A DNA stretch of 64,000 bases from Bacteroidota bacterium (lineage in GTDB: Bacteria > Bacteroidota > Bacteroidia > Chitinophagales > BACL12). The notes beneath the pieces were generated by a model. The model saw only the letters and a list, made by a program, of their open reading frames with translations. It ran no database searches and was not told the DNA's origin. Position 1 is the stretch's first letter; each line of letters begins with the position of its first letter. Positions 28,513 through 37,165 of the stretch are shown here, piece by piece. The position numbers were made by a program, and so were the translations under genes. The stretch is from assembly GCA_016706255.1 (NCBI GenBank), contig JADJJZ010000021.1, positions 1-64,000 of the forward strand, read 5' to 3'.

Positions 28513-29343
28513 TCACGAAAACAGGCGGAGTTGAATTGGTTTTTTAGAAACAATCACTCCATTCGACAATTCATTGTTACGTGATTTTATTTCGTATACT
28601 TCAGTCGCCTTGTCCCTACTAGCAACAACAATTTGAACCTGTTGAGCATGATTTTTAAAAAGGGCCAACGCTTTTTCCGGTGTATTATTATTTTGTGAGA
28701 GATGTGAAAGCAGCAATAATTGCAGATTTTTAGTGCGGTGTTTTAGAAATAATTCGAACGCCTGTTTGGTGCTTAAATGTCCTTTATTACCACTGATTCG
28801 TTTTTTTAATGCAACTGGATAAGTACCGTTGCTGAGCATTTCTTCGCAATAGTTAGCTTCAAGAAAAACAGCATCACATTGCCTGAAACAATTAATTACC
28901 TCACTGCAAGCATACCCGATATCAGTAATTACTCCAATTTGAACGCCGGCACCGCTTACCATAAAACTATGCGCATCAGCAGCATCGTGATGTTTTGAAA
29001 ATGGTAAAATTGTAAGAGCGCCAATTTTAATGGCAGCATCAGCCTCAAAGTGTTGCACTGCTTCTTCCTTCAGTTTTATTGCAGTGTTCCGCAATGTTTT
29101 CTGCGAAATAAAAACAGCGCAATTTAATTTTTTGTGCAATTGCGCCAATCCATAAATATGAGCAGTATGTTCGTGGAAATAAATATGGCGCGTAATTTCT
29201 TTTGTATCCAGCCCTAATTCCTGCATCCTTTTAATGTTTCCTGCAGCTGAGTCCGCATCAATCAATATCCCTTCCTCACCATTTCCTACATAATAGCAAT
29301 TGGCATTGGAACCTGAGTTGAGCGATGCGATTTGGAGAGGCAT
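28513..29343 (-). CDS. MBL-fold metallo-hydrolase, YycJ-like, with altered metal motif
   Basis: 276 residues. It opens MPLQIASLNSGSNANCYYVG, as in YycJ/WalJ-type hydrolases, with ILIDADSAAGNIKRM next. The usual HxHxDH motif is replaced by YFHEHTAHIYGL at about residue 56: the histidines are kept but the Asp is Ala. Other family features remain: SKHHDAADAHSFMV (about 115), VFLEANYCEEMLSNGTYP (about 152) and LLLLSHLSQNNNTPEKAL (about 207). Loss of the Asp would weaken or abolish the second metal site, so it may be catalytically changed. Housekeeping location, next to nth but convergent with it. Confidence 0.82.
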   Translation of the reverse strand: MPLQIASLNSGSNANCYYVGNGEEGILIDADSAAGNIKRMQELGLDTKEITRHIYFHEHTAHIYGLAQLHKKLNCAVFISQKTLRNTAIKLKEEAVQHFEADAAIKIGALTILPFSKHHDAADAHSFMVSGAGVQIGVITDIGYACSEVINCFRQCDAVFLEANYCEEMLSNGTYPVALKKRISGNKGHLSTKQAFELFLKHRTKNLQLLLLSHLSQNNNTPEKALALFKNHAQQVQIVVASRDKATEVYEIKSRNNELSNGVIVSKKPIQLRLFS

Positions 29344-29612
29344 TCAGAAAATTGAAAGATAGTAATAATTAATGTTTTAGAAACAATTAGGAGGGTTGAT
29401 TTTTTATTTCTCCACCAAGTTATTATTTATTTGTAAATAAGGCTGTTCTATAAATCGTGTGAGTTTTGCGCTGCGAAGTAGCGCATATTGTATCGTCGGG
29501 CCGATTGGAAAATATTTATACGATTATTTAGACTTTTAAACTATTGATATATTACTGATGGTGAAAACTGTGAGTGGTAAAAATATTTTATTTTCAGACA
29601 TTTTTAAATGCG

Positions 29613-30571
29613 TTATTTAATATTTAACTTTAGCTGTATAAATTTGGTGTCTATTATGGATTTATATTCTACTTTCATTTCTGTAGGAAGAAAACTGATG
29701 TCAATAAATTTCTTCCAATCAGCAAATGATTTTTCAAACTTTTAAAGATACTTGCCATTACTTTTTCATCTAGATTTGCCCGCTTAAATGCTGCTAAAAA
29801 ATCTGAAAGTTTTATTTTCTTTTCTTACCGTTAAGATTAAGTGCCAAATCTTCATTGTCACCGGAATTCACCAATGTAGAGGCAACCATATCATAAGCGG
29901 GAGCAAGCGAATAGCCAAATTTAGGATGATTTATAAGTGAAAAAGTTTTTCAAATGCATATCCGCATTTCCTGTGAGAAACGAAAATAAAACCTGTTCAT
30001 AAAAATTCACTACATCTAAAACGGGGTTCACGGAGAATTTTAAAATTGCTTTAGCGATTTGTTCATACGAACCATCATATTTGTGTTCAGTTAACCGTTC
30101 GGTTAATTGACACATATCTTCCATGTGAATTTTTTCTTCCTTATACCTGTCAATTCTTTTAGTGATGTAAGCAAGACTTCCGCTTTGCAAGCGAATGAGT
30201 GAATGCGGAACTGTTTTTATTTTGCTCAATGCCGCAAGGTGCATAGTGAGGTCTTCTACCTCAGGTAAATGCCGGTAATTTTTTGTTGGTGGTTTAAGGA
30301 TGTAGCCACCCCATAATCCAACCATAGTAAATCGTCTTGGTTGTGCTGCTTTGTCCGCAGGTTCAATGTCAAGTGATAATTTGGGTTGAACGCCTGTTAA
30401 AGTTATTCTGTTGCTTACAACTTTTTCTGCCAGTTCGAACATTTGCATTTCGGTATAAGGCAATTCAGGTGGTTCTGGTCTTCCGAATATTTTCTTGCTG
30501 CAAAGTGGATGAAAATCTTTTTCTACTTTCTCCAAAAATTGGTAGCAGTATAAACATCTTGTTTTGCTCAT
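29613..30571 (-). CDS. hipT: HipA-like kinase toxin, C-terminal type (HipT-like), frameshifted
   Basis: The intact frame 30571-29921 encodes 216 residues: a zinc-ribbon-like start (CLYCYQFLEKVEKDFHPLCS), ITLTGVQPKLSLDIE (HipA ATP-binding region) and the catalytic loop FLTGNADMHLKNF. One T too many near 29945 truncates it. The other frame continues SLINHPKFGYSLAPAYDMVA (metal-binding DMV), then NSGDNEDLALNLNGKKRK. After more shifts it reads KKFIDISFLPTEMKVEYKSI to a stop at 29613. HipA-family kinases phosphorylate aminoacyl-tRNA synthetases. The N-subdomain 1 is absent and encoded separately by the upstream gene, as in HipBST systems. A 6-base gap separates the two. Confidence 0.8.
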
Positions 30572-30576
30572 TGCAG

Positions 30577-30897
30577 TTATTCTTTTATTTCAATTACGCT
30601 TACGGCTCCGATGCAATCTTTGCAACAGGCAAGCAACAATCCCATTCTATCACGAGAATTGAGTTTCCAATTCTTTTCAGCAATTTCAAGCAGCCAACCT
30701 TCAGGAATAAGCCCATCGAAAAAAGGGAACATTACTTTGTCGCTGAATGCTTCCTTTTGCAATGGGAGTGTTAAGCTCACAGCCTCTGCTGCTTTATCGT
30801 TCAGGTAATCTTCGGAGTAGATAAAAGAAAATCCGTCCTCAGTTTGAGTGAGAAAACCTGCCGTGAGGTTGTGCATTTTTATTTCAGCTTTTCTCAT
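30577..30897 (-). CDS. hipS: HipA N-terminal subdomain-1 protein (HipS-like)
   Basis: 106 residues matching the N-terminal subdomain 1 of HipA: AGFLTQTEDGFSFIYSEDYL, AVSLTLPLQKEAF, then FPFFDGLIPEGWLLEIAEKN (the FFDGLLPEG box) and DRMGLLLACCKDCIGAVSV. In HipBST systems this piece is a separate protein that neutralises the kinase. It overlaps hipB by 14 bases and is followed by hipT after 5 bases, so all three are one operon. Confidence 0.85.
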   Translation of the reverse strand: MRKAEIKMHNLTAGFLTQTEDGFSFIYSEDYLNDKAAEAVSLTLPLQKEAFSDKVMFPFFDGLIPEGWLLEIAEKNWKLNSRDRMGLLLACCKDCIGAVSVIEIKE

Positions 30898-31120
30898 TGA
30901 GTAGTTTGTTTCTGTCTATTGGAATAGCACCTAATTCACAACCAAAAAGTTTCAGTACTTGATTGACCTTATCCATACGTAGTGTCGATTTTCCTTGTTC
31001 CAGTTCTCGGATAAAGCGTAAGCCAACACCTGCTTTCTCTGCCAGTTCGAGCTGAGTAAGGTCTAAATGCTTACGCTTTTCCTTTAAAAATTCGGCTATT
31101 GAGTTGGTTGAATTCTCCAT
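30884..31120 (-). CDS. hipB: HipB-like XRE-family antitoxin/repressor
   Basis: 78 residues with a canonical five-helix XRE domain: FLKEKRKHLDLTQLELAEKA, GVGLRFIRELEQGK, DKVNQVLKLFGCELG. HipB proteins bind the toxin and repress their own operon. Three palindromes directly upstream (31124-31222) are fitting operators. First gene of the minus-strand hipB-hipS-hipT set. Confidence 0.9.
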   Translation of the reverse strand: MENSTNSIAEFLKEKRKHLDLTQLELAEKAGVGLRFIRELEQGKSTLRMDKVNQVLKLFGCELGAIPIDRNKLLNEKS

Positions 31121-31123
31121 TTT

Positions 31124-31222
31124 TATACCCTTTCGGGTGTAAATATAAGAAATTTTTTATAATTATACCCGAAAGGGTGTAAAAATGATTCTTGGAGGCT
31201 ACTTTATACCTCAACGGGTATA
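31124..31222 (-). promoter_or_regulatory. three operator-like palindromes upstream of hipB
   Basis: Three 18-bp sites share the form TATACCC-N4-GGGT(G/A)TA: 31124-31141 (TATACCCTTTCGGGTGTA), 31164-31181 (TATACCCGAAAGGGTGTA) and 31205-31222 (TATACCTCAACGGGTATA). They are spaced about 40 bases centre to centre, roughly four helical turns, which suits cooperative binding of HipB dimers. Confidence 0.75.
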
Positions 31223-31381
31223 ATTAAAAGAAATGTTGCTGTAGTTGGCCATGTTGTCAGTTTGACCCTTGTAGAAAGCAACCAACTTTTCAGAATAAAG
31301 GATGTAAACAAAATACATAATTTGATTTTAGGATAAACAATAAAAAACTTCTTAAAGTTAGGTTTTAATTTCTGGCAACGG

Positions 31382-31690
31382 CGGACGGGACCTGCCTCCA
31401 TTTATCGTAACGTTGAAAATACTAGTTACATCACATTTAACTCCAAGAAAATTCAATTTGAGTATCATTTCGGCAGGCAGGCTCGAACCCGCGACCTCGT
31501 GCGTGACAGTGCTGACGAAACTTGCAAGCAAGTTTGTCAGCATCCTGACAATCGCGCAGCGCTTCGTCAGGAGCAGGCTCGAACCCGCTTAATTGAAAAT
31601 AAAGTACATAAAAAAACCTCTCAATTTGAGAGGTTTCTGCGGATGCTGACGAAAATTTCATTTTGTCAGCACGATCGGCGGACTGGACTC
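31382..31690. repeat. tRNA-Asp 3'-end scraps separated by hairpins (integration scars)
   Basis: Pieces matching the 3' half of the tRNA-Asp at 50783-50856 occur at 31382-31391 (CGGACGGGAC), 31479-31508 (about 28 of 30 positions, spanning T-arm to anticodon: CTCGAACCCGCGACCTC then TGCGTGACAG), 31574-31589 (GCAGGCTCGAACCCGC) and 31678-31690 (GCGGACTGGACTC). Between them are three hairpins with CTGAC/GTCAG arms: 31510-31542, 31544-31571 and 31644-31671. All scraps share the orientation of the real tRNA. The rest of 31223-31748 has no gene. Confidence 0.7.
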
Positions 31691-31753
31691 TAACCTGTTT
31701 ATTGAAAATAAAGTACATAAAAAAAACCTCTCAATCTGAGAGGTTTCTGCGGA
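31592..31753 (-). repeat. duplicated ~52-bp terminator unit
   Basis: Two near-identical direct copies, 31592-31643 and 31701-31753. Each has ATTGAAAATAAAGTACATAA, a run of A, then the hairpin AACCTCTCAATTTGAGAGGTT (one base differs in copy 2) and TCTGCGGA. On the minus strand each is a hairpin plus T-run, a typical intrinsic terminator, lying directly after a tRNA 3' end. They look like the original downstream flank of the tRNA-Asp gene, duplicated. Confidence 0.75.
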
Positions 31754-31769
31754 GCGGACGGGACTCGAA
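31749..31769 (-). other. attachment site (left end of the integrative element)
   Basis: 21 bases (GCGGAGCGG..ACTCGAA) identical and co-oriented to 50782-50802, the 3' end of the tRNA-Asp gene. The flanks differ immediately on both sides. This is the classic outcome of tyrosine-integrase insertion into a tRNA 3' end. The integrase gene begins 175 bases to the right. Confidence 0.88.
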
Positions 31770-31876
31770 ATACTACACCCGTTTACATCAATTTTATACT
31801 ATATGCTTTATTGTCAGTTAGTTATGAAATTTATCAATTGCGAAATTTACCTTTTGATGCATGAAAATGTGGAAAA

Positions 31877-31898
31877 TGTTTTACCTATGTTTAACCTA
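31877..31898. repeat. inner direct repeat, left copy (possible integrase arm site)
   Basis: 22 bases of the form TGTTTTACC-T-ATGTTTAACCTA, matching 50709-50730 with one mismatch in the same orientation. It lies about 110 bases inside the left att site. Each copy itself holds two similar halves (TTTACC and TTTAACC). Confidence 0.6.
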
Positions 31899-31943
31899 TT
31901 TTACTTCGAAATGCCTTATTTTAGTGCGAAAATTAAATAAATC

Positions 31944-33146
31944 ATGCCTACATTCAAAGTATTTCCCAACAAATTAAAGTTGAACAAAAACGGTGAAGCG
32001 CCAATTTATATGCGTTTAATCAAGGATAGAAAGCCTACCTACCTTTCTCTTGGTTACCATATCAAGCTTGAAGACTGGGATTTTGAGAAGTCCAGAGTCA
32101 AGAAATCACATCCAAACTCTGCGCGAATGAACAACTACATAGCTCAAAAACTGGCAGAGGCGCAAGGCCATGCTTTGGAACTGGAAGGCAAGGAAAAAGG
32201 GATCAATTCGAAATCAATAAAAAAAGCAGTTATCGGGCAGGTTTCACAGAGCTTTTTAAATATGCTGACAAGTATATTGAAGAATTGCGCCACAAAGCCA
32301 AAACTGGAACATTGGATAAAGCAAAGGCAGTCATTGGAAAACTCAAGACCTACCTTGGAACCAATGACCTACTATTTGAGGAAATAACGGTAATTTGGCT
32401 TAAGAATTACGAAATGTATCCGCACTACTTTAAGTAACACGACAAATACTATTCACGGTAATTATAAAATTATCCGCCGGTTGATCAATGAAGCCGTAAG
32501 TGAAGAAATAATGCCTTTCGAAAAAAATCCATTCCTGCGATATAAAATGAAAACCGAGAAAACTACAATTGAATATTTAACGGATGAAGAATTGACGAAG
32601 ATTGAAAAGGTTGTTTTGCTGGCCGGAACTAAAATGGATATTCACAGAGATATGTATGTTTTCGCTGCCTATACAGGTGGTATAAGAATATCAGATATTT
32701 TACAACTTCAATGGAAAAATTTCAATGGTATACATATTATAATACAGATACAGAAAACAGGCAGTCCTTTAAGCGTGAAGGTTCCAACAACCGGATTAAA
32801 GGTTCTTGAAAAATATAAAACCACTGAAACCAAACCGGACGATTTTATTTTTCCGATTTTTAGGAATGATCTTAATTATACTGATCCACATTATTTATTT
32901 AAAGCAATTTCCTCAGCAACCGCTTATACAAATAAAGATTTGAAAGAAATTGCAATTAAAGCCAAAATCACAAAAAGGTTGCATTTTCACACTTCAAGGC
33001 ATACATTTGCAACTAGAGCATTGAGAAAGGGAATGAGGATGGAGTATGCTTCAAAAATAATGGGGCATTCTAATTTAAAGACTACTCAGATTTATGCGAA
33101 AGTGGTTAATGAGGAGTTGGATAAAGCGATGGATATATTTAATTAA
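31944..33146 (+). CDS. int: tyrosine-type site-specific integrase (two frameshifts)
   Basis: Catalyses integration and excision of the element. The first piece, 31944-32387, has the arm-type DNA-binding start MPTFKVFPNKLKLNKNGEAP and IYMRLIKDRKPTYLSLGYHI. The second, 32481-33146, has the catalytic domain: first Arg in YTGGIRISDILQLQW, HFHTSRHTFATRAL (H-x-x-R), MGHSNLKTTQIYAKV (His and the Tyr nucleophile). Between them, shifts at CTTTTTAAA (about 32255) and near 32420 restore a core-binding helix region (KYADKYIEELRHKAKTGTLD). Integrases of this type are common in Bacteroidota islands. It is directly inside the left att site and reads inwards. Confidence 0.85.
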
Positions 33147-33321
33147 TTTTAAAGAAAACCAGAACCTAAAATCAATATATTTTTTAAATCATTAAATGAA
33201 TGGGATTGTTAAACGGTGAAAAAAAGATAGTAATTTTAAAAAAAGTTTATATACTCAGTTATATTTTCTTTGTTTTTTGGATGGGTAATATTAATAAATA
33301 AATCTTAAACCAACTATTTGT

Positions 33322-35222
33322 ATGACGATATTTAGAATAACATTTGTAATTATTATTATTTGTGGTAAAAATATTGCTCAGGCTCAAGTGCCGACTATCC
33401 TTTATCAAAACACAATAGGAGGCGGGTTAAATGATTATACCCAACATTTAATATCATGTGATGATTATGGGTTCTTGATTTGCGGTTATTCTAACTCTGC
33501 TGCTGGTTATGATAAAACATTGGGGTGTTACGAAGAAAGTGATGATTTTTGGATAGTAAGAGTTGATTCGAATTTAAATGTTTTGTGGAATAAAACAATA
33601 GGTGGAAACCAACTAGATCACATTACATGCGGCGTTAAAGTGCCTTCTGGGTTTTTAATTGGCGGGTACTCCAACTCTGTAATTTCTGGCGATAAAGAGG
33701 AGGCGCCCGTTATTGATCCCTATTATATTGATTTTTGGGTAATGCTGCTTAATGAAGATGGAGAAATATTGTGGCAAAACACAATTGGAGGGTCTGAAGG
33801 TGATATGCTCTTTGATATTTGCCCAGATAACGATAGTGGATATTTATTGACTGGGTATTCAACATCAAACTCATCTGGTGATAAAGTTGAACCTAATTTA
33901 GGTGATCCTTCAACTTCAGATTATTGGATTGTTAAAATTGATTCTATTGGTAATGTAGTTTGGCAAAATACTATTGGAGGCGATTTTAGCGATATTCCTG
34001 GCGGCGCCATATTAAATAATGATGGCAGCTTTTTCATAGCCGGGATTAGCAATTCTCCGATATCAGATGATAAGGTTGATTCACATTATGGGGCATTGTT
34101 ATATTATGATCTTTGGCTAGTGAAATTAGATTCATTTGGAAATGTCCTATGGACTAAAACAATTGGGACAGTTGAAGATGACAAATTTGGAGACATAGAA
34201 GCAACATGTGATGGGGGATTTATTCTTGTAAGTTCTACTCAAGGTGGCATCTCATATGATAAAACCACACCAAGCTTTGGGGGAAGCGATTATTGGGTTT
34301 TAAAATTCGATACTGAGGGAGATTTATTATGGCAAAATTCCTTTGGTGGCAATCAAAGCGATATACCCAGGAGTATTTCACAAAATATAGATGGTATATT
34401 TAATAGGTGGAACTTCTTACTCAGGAATTTCTGGAATAAAAAGTGATTCATCCAGAGGGTATTCTGATTATTGGATTGTTAAAATTGATCAATTTGGTAA
34501 TGTTATATGGGATAAAACGATTGGTGGTGAAAATACAGATCAAATTGAATATGTGATTGAAGGTGGAAGCAATATTTATACGGTTGGAAGCTCCAATTCT
34601 AATCTCTCAGGCGAGAAAAATGAAAACTCGATGGGAGGTGATGTCATATATTATTCAGATTATTGGATCCTAGGACTAAGCAAAGACTCTGTATTTAATA
34701 CTGAAGAGTGTAATAATTTAGATGATAATTGCAATGGGTTAGCTGACGAAGATCTAATGGTTTATAAATTATATATAGATGGAGACAGTGATGGCTTTGG
34801 TAATTATGAAATTGACACTTTAAGTTGTTTCTCTGAGATAGATGGGTATGTTTCAGATTCTACGGATTGTAATGATTTGGATCCAGATATAAATTCTGAT
34901 GAAATTGAAGTTTACAATGGAATAGATGATAACTGCAATGATATTATTGATGAGGGGGTTAATTTAATAAATGAAATTATCGAAACTCAGTTTATTATTA
35001 TGCCTTCCATAACTTCAGATAATGTGACAATTAAAATCATATGAAAATTGTTTCAATTGCGAAGTTAAAATCTTTAGCATATGTGGAGAACAATTAATAA
35101 ACACTTTGCTAAAAGACAAAATTGAAGTGCTTGAATTAGAGTCGTTGAGTAAAGGCTTATATATTATTAATCTATATTCTGAAAATGAGTTTATCGGTAA
35201 TGTTAAAGTTATAAAAATTTAA
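33322..35222 (+). CDS. exported repeat (propeller-like) protein with MopE-type motif and T9SS tail, frameshifted
   Basis: Pieces 33322-34446, 34391-35044 and a tail to 35222 form one gene of about 630 residues; shifts lie near 34405 and 35040. After a signal peptide (FVIIIICGKNIAQAQ) come seven or more repeats of about 60 residues built on GFLICGYSNSAAGYDKT, SDYWIVKIDSIGNVVWQNT and IGG. Then two putative metal-binding MopE-like segments follow: ECNNLDDNCNGLADEDL and DCNDLDPDINSDEIE. The tail (CEVKIFSICGEQLIN, LSKGLYIINLYS, then VKVIKI) is a type IX secretion sorting domain. Probably surface-displayed or secreted; its role in a mobile element is unknown. Confidence 0.78.
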
Positions 35223-35464
35223 ATTAAATAAGCCCTTGATTAGCTTTTGCAATTTTCAATGATACGGAAATTAGCCCATACTCGGCCTATAAAATTGAAA
35301 AATGAAAATCGATTTAGCCTCTTCGATCTTCAGTTTCTTCTTTATTCTTCACATAAAAGAAGATTATTATTCCTGCTAAAAATAATAGGATCACAATTAT
35401 ACATAGGTAAGATTTATTCACCTCTTAGGCATAGCCGATGGAATTTCCTCTCAGAGTAAATGGA

Positions 35465-35845
35465 TCATTTACAGTAGTTATATCTATCATTTTTTTTAAT
35501 TATTTTAATTATTTCGTTTTCCTTGTTAATGAGTACGTAATTATAAAGTGCATGGCAGCGGTTACCAGTTATTTCTTCATAATGAGTAAAAACAGCTAAG
35601 GAATATCCCTTTCCCAACAGAAATTGCTTGTGAACTTCGATTTCTGTTTTGCCCTCTAACAGCTCGTCTAGGACTTTAATGTTTTTAAGCAATGGTTTGT
35701 CCACGAATGATTTCTTTAACCGCAGTTCCTTTGCTTTTTTGTTATTATATCTTACCCTGTTTTCATCTGTTGCGAAAACCTGATTTGATCTTGTTGAGAT
35801 AAATAACTCTCCTGTTAACGGGTCTGTTTTTTCTATCAATTCCAT
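35465..35845 (-). CDS. conserved hypothetical protein of Bacteroidota mobile elements
   Basis: About 126 residues starting MELIEKTDPLTGELFISTRS, with NQVFATDENRVRYNNKKAKE and LRLKKSFVDKPLLKNIKVLD. The phrase K-T-D-P-L-T-G-E and the Asn/Lys-rich segment are familiar from small proteins in Bacteroidota islands, though no name can be given. The longer frame to 35866 adds an unlikely MYCNFVT leader. It is transcribed against its neighbours. Possibly a DNA-binding accessory protein; function unknown. Confidence 0.6.
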   Translation of the reverse strand: MELIEKTDPLTGELFISTRSNQVFATDENRVRYNNKKAKELRLKKSFVDKPLLKNIKVLDELLEGKTEIEVHKQFLLGKGYSLAVFTHYEEITGNRCHALYNYVLINKENEIIKIIKKNDRYNYCK

Positions 35846-36089
35846 AGTTACAAAATTACAATACAAATCAAATCCGTGTTAATATAAATTAGTGCTAAGT
35901 GACGCATAATAATGCATTAACTTAAATTTATTCAAATTAATTTATATAAATTACGAGTATACCTAAATGATATTGAATTGTATACGTCATATTTTTCATT
36001 TTAAATTGCTTTGAATTTGCTTCCAACTGTCATCTGAATTAGACCGAAGATTTACTAAATTTGCAAGTGAACCACCTATATTCAAAATT

Positions 36090-36773
36090 ATGCTCAATAA
36101 TATATCCAAAATAAAACAAGTTGTATTCGAGGAACCTCGTATTGGAAATAAAACTGAATTGGCACCTTACGAAATTACGCTCGAATTTTTACCCTCTTTC
36201 TCTTCATTTATTATAGATGGAGATTTTTCGCATGAGTTATACTCCAGAAGTTTGATCTTAACAGTCTATAACCTACAAAAAAGAAAATGGCCTTCTTTTC
36301 TTGAATATCAGACTAATATTAAAACTGACCCTCGAAAATGGCTTTCCCAATTTGAAGACCTTTTATTTAAAAACAAGACCTATTTCAAGGAGCAGGCCGA
36401 AAATGAATTTTATAATGGGATAATGGAAATGGTGAAAGAGGCAATTGATAAATTGAAGCTAATAGAATTAAACCCAAACATAAATTTGAAGAGTCCACAG
36501 GAAAGTATTTCGACCTTAGACTTGTACCAAACTGCAATACTTTTTGCGTATCTAAAGGAAAGCGGAATAATTCTACCATATGACAATAAAAGCCTTGCGA
36601 AGCTCTTGCATCATCTTACAGGTCATTCAGAGCAGAATTTAAGAACAAAAGGTCTTGGAAATATTTATTCGATTAAAGGTGAAACTCGTAACGAAGAAAA
36701 ACAATACAATCTAATACGTGTTAAAAATCAGATTGAAGGGTTACTCAAGAAAATTAAATCCGATCTGAAATAG
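36090..36773 (+). CDS. hypothetical protein, element-borne
   Basis: 227 residues, charged, mostly helical, no signal or membrane segment. The C-terminal part SLAKLLHHLTGHSEQNLRTK and NQIEGLLKKIKSDLK resembles helical ends of regulatory proteins in Bacteroidota conjugative and mobilisable elements, but no family can be named. It precedes the excisionase-like gene by about 110 bases on the same strand. Confidence 0.55.
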   Translation: MLNNISKIKQVVFEEPRIGNKTELAPYEITLEFLPSFSSFIIDGDFSHELYSRSLILTVYNLQKRKWPSFLEYQTNIKTDPRKWLSQFEDLLFKNKTYFKEQAENEFYNGIMEMVKEAIDKLKLIELNPNINLKSPQESISTLDLYQTAILFAYLKESGIILPYDNKSLAKLLHHLTGHSEQNLRTKGLGNIYSIKGETRNEEKQYNLIRVKNQIEGLLKKIKSDLK

Positions 36774-36883
36774 CTCTCCAGCTTGAATTTGAAAGAAAGT
36801 AACCCCTATAGGAGGTGTTACTCGCCTATTTATTCCTAAATCTTTACATCCGAATCTATTTTTTTACTTTAAAATTCACCTAT

Positions 36884-37165
36884 ATGGATGTAGTAGTAAT
36901 TACCAAGGAAGCATACGACGATTTAATAAGGCGTCTGGATGCAATTCAAACTACCCTGCATAAACCAAACAAGGGTTCGTCAGATGAGATCATTGATAAC
37001 GTTGACTTTCTGAAACTCATGAAAATCTCTAAACGAACAGCACAAGCATGGCGTGACGAGGGCAAAATTTCATTCTCTCAAGTCGGTAACAAAATTTATT
37101 ACTCTCTTGCTGACGTTGAGGAAATGCTCAAAAAATATTATAACAAATCTTTTAAAACGAAATGA
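36884..37165 (+). CDS. helix-turn-helix protein, excisionase-like
   Basis: 93 residues from the ATG at 36884 (an upstream extension to 36815 adds an unlikely hydrophobic leader). The core VDFLKLMKISKRTAQAWRDE, GKISFSQVGNKIYYSLADVE, EMLKKY is a MerR/HTH_17-type winged helix as in element excisionases. The stop overlaps the start of the primase gene (ATGATGG), so the two are co-translated. It could direct excision, regulate the replication gene, or both. Confidence 0.78.
   Translation: MDVVVITKEAYDDLIRRLDAIQTTLHKPNKGSSDEIIDNVDFLKLMKISKRTAQAWRDEGKISFSQVGNKIYYSLADVEEMLKKYYNKSFKTK

Noticed and set aside
31592..31753. CRISPR array
   Set aside because: Only two repeat copies, containing a terminator hairpin, and no cas genes. 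The pattern is explained by tRNA flank duplication.
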